From positions 7,091,448 through 7,155,447 of the forward strand of contig NC_088108.1 of assembly GCF_036370855.1 (NCBI RefSeq): a stretch of 64,000 nt of DNA, in the 5' to 3' direction. Made by a program: the position numbers and the translations under genes. Below, one piece after another: positions 60,413 through 64,000 of the stretch; position 1 is the stretch's first letter, and each line of letters starts with the position of its first letter. The notes under the pieces were generated by a model, which searched no databases, had not been told where the DNA came from, and saw nothing but the letters and a program-made list of their open reading frames with translations. The stretch comes from Dromaius novaehollandiae (Eukaryota; Chordata; Aves; Casuariiformes; Dromaiidae).

Positions 60413-63400
60413 TGCCATTTTTAAGCATCTTATTTTAAGGAAAAATTTAGGCGGAACTTTATAGCATTTCCTACAAATGATTCAAAAGAGGAAGCTAAAA
60501 TTCATATGTAGACAGCTTTGCGAGCAGCTGATGTCTAAGCCTATTAAGGCCATATGAGTTAAGCTCGCTTGCCCCTGCTGCAGGAGGCAGGAGGTGCTGG
60601 AGCTGCAGAATAACATGCTGCGAGGGGGAGCTTTGCGCTGCCGGGAGAGGAGGAAGGGCTCAGGCCCATCTCCCAGCGAGCATCCTCGTGTGCGTGTGTT
60701 GGGAGCTCTTTGTGCCACCCGTCGCGAGAGGAAAGGGCCAGCGCTCAGCAGCTCGTCCTGGTGTAAGGGTTAATACATCTCTGTTGGCCGTGGTGCTCTG
60801 TAATAGCGCTCAGTTAACTCCTTCGCAGACATCTGAGAAAAAAAGCCACCGGCACCCCCCAGCCTGCCCCCCAGCTGGACTATAGTTTTGCTATTTCAGT
60901 CGTGGCTGTTGGTCCCATCAGCGCAGCATAGTAAATCTCTGCCTGACGAGGCTGTCTGCTTGTCCCTCCTAACGTGTCCCGGGCGGCGCTCTGGGGGCAG
61001 CCGAGCTTGCTGCCCATCGCCCCGTTATTCAACACCTCACTTGGATTTTTTCTCCCTTGCTCTCTGGTTCTCCTCATTTTCTACTCACATCTCACAAACT
61101 TCTTCAGCAGTAAAAGGCTGAAACTCAAGGTTTATGGCTGGGAAAGAACAATCAATAAATACTCAATTTAAGAGAGAAAAATACTCCTCCCTTAGGGCCT
61201 TCTTCTGCCTCCACAGGCATGTAATACTAATTTAACCCAGAGAGTAGAAAGAGAATTTTTCTGCAGTAGTCTTTCTCCCTTTACGTGGGTGCCCGGAGGC
61301 CTGGGTATTTGCCTGCGTCCAGGCCTGGGAGCAGCCCTGAGCCACGGCGAGCACAGGACCCAGCCCGCAGCTGTACGGGTCGACCTCCTCTCCTTCCCTG
61401 CCTGCTCGCGTCCGCCCCAGCTCTGTTTGCTGCGGGATGATTCCTGGTGCTCGTGTCGTCGGCACCGCTCGAGGCCAGCGCTCGGCTGCGGCGGGAAAGG
61501 GCTCTGAGCTAGCCAGGATTCCCAGACTTTGCACAGGGACTGGTGAAAATGGTCTGGCTCATCCGACGCAGGGAGCTCTAATGCCATGATTTCAGGACAG
61601 ACAAGAGTCTAACACTGTATTTCCATCTGCTACGTCGTGAGTCATTTATTGAGTCACTTGTCTTTCTGTTTGCGGTAGTTTCAGTATGACTCTAAATGCC
61701 CTTATTTCAGGAAAGTCAGCAAGAGTCTTCCTCCGAGGAGGTGCGAGGGGTGTGCAGTCGAAGGGGAAATACCTCATTCCTTTCAAGGTGATACAGGCAC
61801 ATTAATTGACTAAAAACACCAACCTGAAAATTTCCTGTGCTCTAATGTGCAATGCAAGCCCTGTAATAAAGAGTCCAGGGTGACGTCCTCTAGAACCGGA
61901 GAGGTTTCCTTTGTTTCTGTTTCTCACAGAAAGAAACCTGTGGTTTGTGTAGAAAAAGTGACACACGCCATAAAAAAAAGAAGAAAGAGACCCAAGTCAG
62001 ACATTGCCTCCTTCCCCGCACACATTCCCAATTGCCTCGTCTACCGCCCGATCCATAATATTTATGATGCTTTACATATACAAACATCTGCAACAGAATG
62101 AGTCACCACTATTTAATAAACAAGCAGATTCTTTGTAAAGCTAATGGGTTCATTTGGGCATGAAGGGTCAAAGTCATAGTGACTTAAAAACTTCGGCATT
62201 TGAATTCCTTGAAAACCTTGAAGATGATGAGAAAACAAGTTCTGCAAGTAAAATTAACAACAATAGCACTGTATTTTGGGGGGGAGGAGGAAGGAGGCAG
62301 ATGCTTGGATGGAGAAATGTCGTTTCACTCAGATCCTCTGTCTCTTTGTAAGACCAGAAAGAAATGTGACGTGTGGTTTTCACACACTTTTTGATTAGGG
62401 ATTTCCTGGGAGGATATTGGCGGGACGGCAGATCGTCTCCTTGCTCCTCGTGCGTGTGTGGCGAGGGGCGGTTTCTTGGCAAGGCACTGCTGGCCGGCGG
62501 GGAGCAGCCGTGCCCCCCCTCCTCCGCTTTTTCCCAGGCTGTCCGGTGCGCAAAGCGCATCTCTCGCGGGCTCTTGCGGAGATGAGAAATGCGGGTGCGG
62601 CGGTCGCGCTGCCTGCAAAGGCCCCGAGCTTCGGGAGGGGAGCGGCTGACCGGGACCTCGGCCCAGACTGGCCTGCTGCAGCGAGGAGCTGCTCGCTCCC
62701 TTGTGAAACCCACAGGAGCAGAAAACTTAGGGAGGGATCTGAGGATGGCAGTCTTGTTTCAGTGGTTTTTTCATTCATTTTACAAAGGAATCCTAACACA
62801 AACACAAAATAAATAAGCAGCCCTACTCATTATCATCTTAGGGCATAACTTTTGCATTCTTCCTGCTATTTTAACAGTGGTCAGCGGTGCTGACAGCTTG
62901 AAGCTTTTCGAGTTAACACCCACCCTATGTCTGTAGGGCCCTTGGAGTTCATTTATAGAAAGCATAAGGATCAGTCATTACGATACTACCATTAACTGAC
63001 ATCACAGGGCAGAAAAACAGCAATATCCTTGAGGGCGGCACCTCCCGCGAGAGGCTTGTGGCCGAGTGGGATTCATTTCACTGGACAGCCAGGACTGACC
63101 GGGGATCTTGAGAGCATCTACAGGGCGCCAGTGAAAAGACACAGTCAGTATTAATAAATAAATAAACTAATTCCCCCACTGCGCTTGGCAACTTTTCACT
63201 GGGACTAACAAGATGGTAAAGACAGCCTCACATCCTCTCAGAAAGCAAATGAGATTTCTGTGACTTGGCATCATTGTGAGGCAAAGCCCGAAGGGGTCTG
63301 GAGAGCTGCTGAGGAACCCAGCTTCGGACTGAGGCGGGCAGCTCCGGCGCGGGGTCCCTGGGAGCTGCGGAGGCGCCCAGTGGGGCGGCCGGGCTGGGCT

Positions 63401-63414
63401 GGGCCGGGCCGGGC

Positions 63415-63453
63415 AAGGAGGCCGGGCGAGGAGGCCGGGCGAGGAGGCCGGGC
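63415..63453. repeat. Three 13 bp tandem units (GAGGAGGCCGGGC)
   Basis: AAGGAGGCCGGGC followed by two exact copies of GAGGAGGCCGGGC. The G runs on the plus strand could form a quadruplex. Confidence 0.9.
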
Positions 63454-63519
63454 GGCGGTTGTGGCCGGGCGGCAGAGCCCCGGGTGCTGACCCGCAGGCC
63501 GCAGCCCAGGAGCTGGGTG

Positions 63520-63534
63520 ACAGCAGGTGGCGGC
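63520..63534 (+). promoter_or_regulatory. CTCF-like motif
   Basis: ACAGCAGGTGGCGGC differs from the CTCF core (CCASYAGRKGGCRSY, from memory) only at the first base. An E-box (CACGTG, 63537-63542) follows directly. Confidence 0.35.
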
Positions 63535-64000
63535 ATCACGTGGCCAGGGCAGGCGCGGGGCGGACAGCAAACCGAGCCTTGGACGTGGTCCTCCTCTTTC
63601 TGTTTCGTTCTGTCTGTGTCTGTCACTCCTGACGGGGATGTACAGCAGGTTCGAGCTCAGACTAGCGTTCCCAGCAACAGAAGAAAGCGCTGACGTTACT
63701 AGGTGAAGGGGTGATTTTAGGCCTTTGGAGGATCTCCTCCCGCCCCCAGCCGCCCTCTCTTCTGGGGCACATTCGTTGCTTCCCCGGGGCAGGCAGAGTG
63801 AAACACTCCTTCCTTGAAGCTGTCCCCCAAATGACACTGCCTGACTGCTGCTACATTTCTGCAGGCGTTTAAGCTCCCTGACAGTGAAGACTTACAGGCA
63901 GGACTCTTTATATGAGGATGTTTACAGATTCACCCTCCAGCCAAGAGTTTTAGTTCCATATTCGCCCACAGCATGTTTATGTGTAATATCTAAAATGACA

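Larger units (their letters stand above)
63290..63570. promoter_or_regulatory. GC-rich island in GAB3 intron 1
   Basis: About 280 bp of high GC and CpG bounded by AT-rich DNA. It includes three tandem 13-base units ending GGAGGCCGGGC (63415-63453), a CTCF-like site (63520-63534) and an E-box TCACGTGG (63536-63543). No GAB3 exon 1 is seen in it on the minus strand. It could be an alternative promoter, an insulator or an enhancer. Confidence 0.45.
35648..64000 (-). other. GAB3: GAB3 gene, coding exons 2-10 (exon 1 outside the window)
   Basis: GAB3 is a cytoplasmic docking adaptor. Its PH domain binds membrane phosphoinositides, proline motifs bind GRB2-type SH3 domains, and phosphotyrosines recruit PI3K p85 and SHP2 downstream of cytokine receptors such as CSF1R in haematopoietic cells. 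Nine exons were placed at 55089-55392, 47780-47996, 45976-46454, 42754-42809, 41221-41476, 39966-40047, 38155-38257, 36791-36904 and 35648-35764. They total 1728 bp, 575 codons plus stop, in one frame. With the ~24 residues of exon 1 the protein would be about 600 residues, close to human GAB3. Signature sequences (GRMSGNPDVLEYYRN, FQNNFVFIV, HLEDG, DYVQVDEQKTQALQ) match GAB3 and not GAB1 or GAB2. No exon-1 sequence (GWL, SPPERKL) is visible in 55393-64000. Confidence 0.96.
55393..64000. other. GAB3: GAB3 intron 1, partial
   Basis: At least 8.6 kb upstream of the PH exon without any sequence matching GAB exon 1. It holds a pentanucleotide array (60216-60412), an unexplained partly open tract (58620-59231) and a GC-rich island (63290-63570). 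Long first introns are usual in the GAB family. Confidence 0.7.

Noticed and set aside
60031-60438. Plus frames rich in LLFSS and minus frames rich in EEKRR
   Set aside because: They are translations of the (TTCTC)n array, not proteins.
1-64000. CRISPR arrays, bacterial operons, phage or plasmid features, rRNA and tRNA genes
   Set aside because: The spliced vertebrate genes and composition exclude a prokaryotic origin, and no tRNA- or rRNA-like sequence was recognised.

Overview
This is vertebrate nuclear DNA, most likely avian or from another sauropsid. Coding sequence comes in short exons with GT-AG junctions and long introns, there is a CpG-island promoter, GC content swings sharply over short distances, and recognisable interspersed repeats are few. 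Two protein-coding genes can be identified with confidence. Both are on the minus strand, in tandem, so they read from high to low coordinates. Every exon boundary below was read by eye from splice signals, reading frame and family knowledge; no alignment was run.

Gene A (left, about 13.5 kb down to position 1 and beyond): a PICALM/AP180-family clathrin-assembly adaptor. Its CpG-island promoter, start codon (13080-13082) and first six coding exons (about 219 residues of the ANTH domain) are inside the window; the rest lies left of position 1. The protein is close to PICALM but differs at many positions where PICALM is normally almost invariant. I therefore read it as a third AP180-family paralog ('PICALM-like'), not as PICALM or SNAP91.

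Gene B (right, 35648 to 55392, with exon 1 beyond 64000): GAB3, a docking adaptor of the GRB2-associated-binder family. Nine coding exons (2 to 10) were placed. They sum to 1728 bp in one open frame and carry most of the PH domain, a PPPRPPKP proline motif, a PPPVNRDLKP-type SH3 ligand, three YxxM PI3K motifs and the two C-terminal SHP2-binding tyrosine motifs. Only the exon for the first ~24 residues is missing.

Layout: 1-13.1 kb, PICALM-like exons 6 to 1; 12.8-13.9 kb, CpG island with GC-box array and a YY1-type site; 13.9-35.6 kb, intergenic, with no gene I can identify, AT-rich on the left and with several GC-rich patches at 27-32.6 kb; 35.6-55.4 kb, GAB3 exons 10 to 2; 55.4-64 kb, GAB3 intron 1, with a (TTCTC)n array and a GC-rich island near 63.4 kb.

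The most interesting biology is the pairing itself. Human GAB2 and PICALM both lie at 11q14. A GAB3 next to a PICALM-like gene looks like the sister copy of that pair from vertebrate whole-genome duplication, with the PICALM-like member apparently absent from mammals. Smaller items are a decayed C2H2 zinc finger in intergenic DNA, a long near-perfect hairpin in GAB3 intron 2, and an interrupted inverted repeat in the PICALM-like intron 1.
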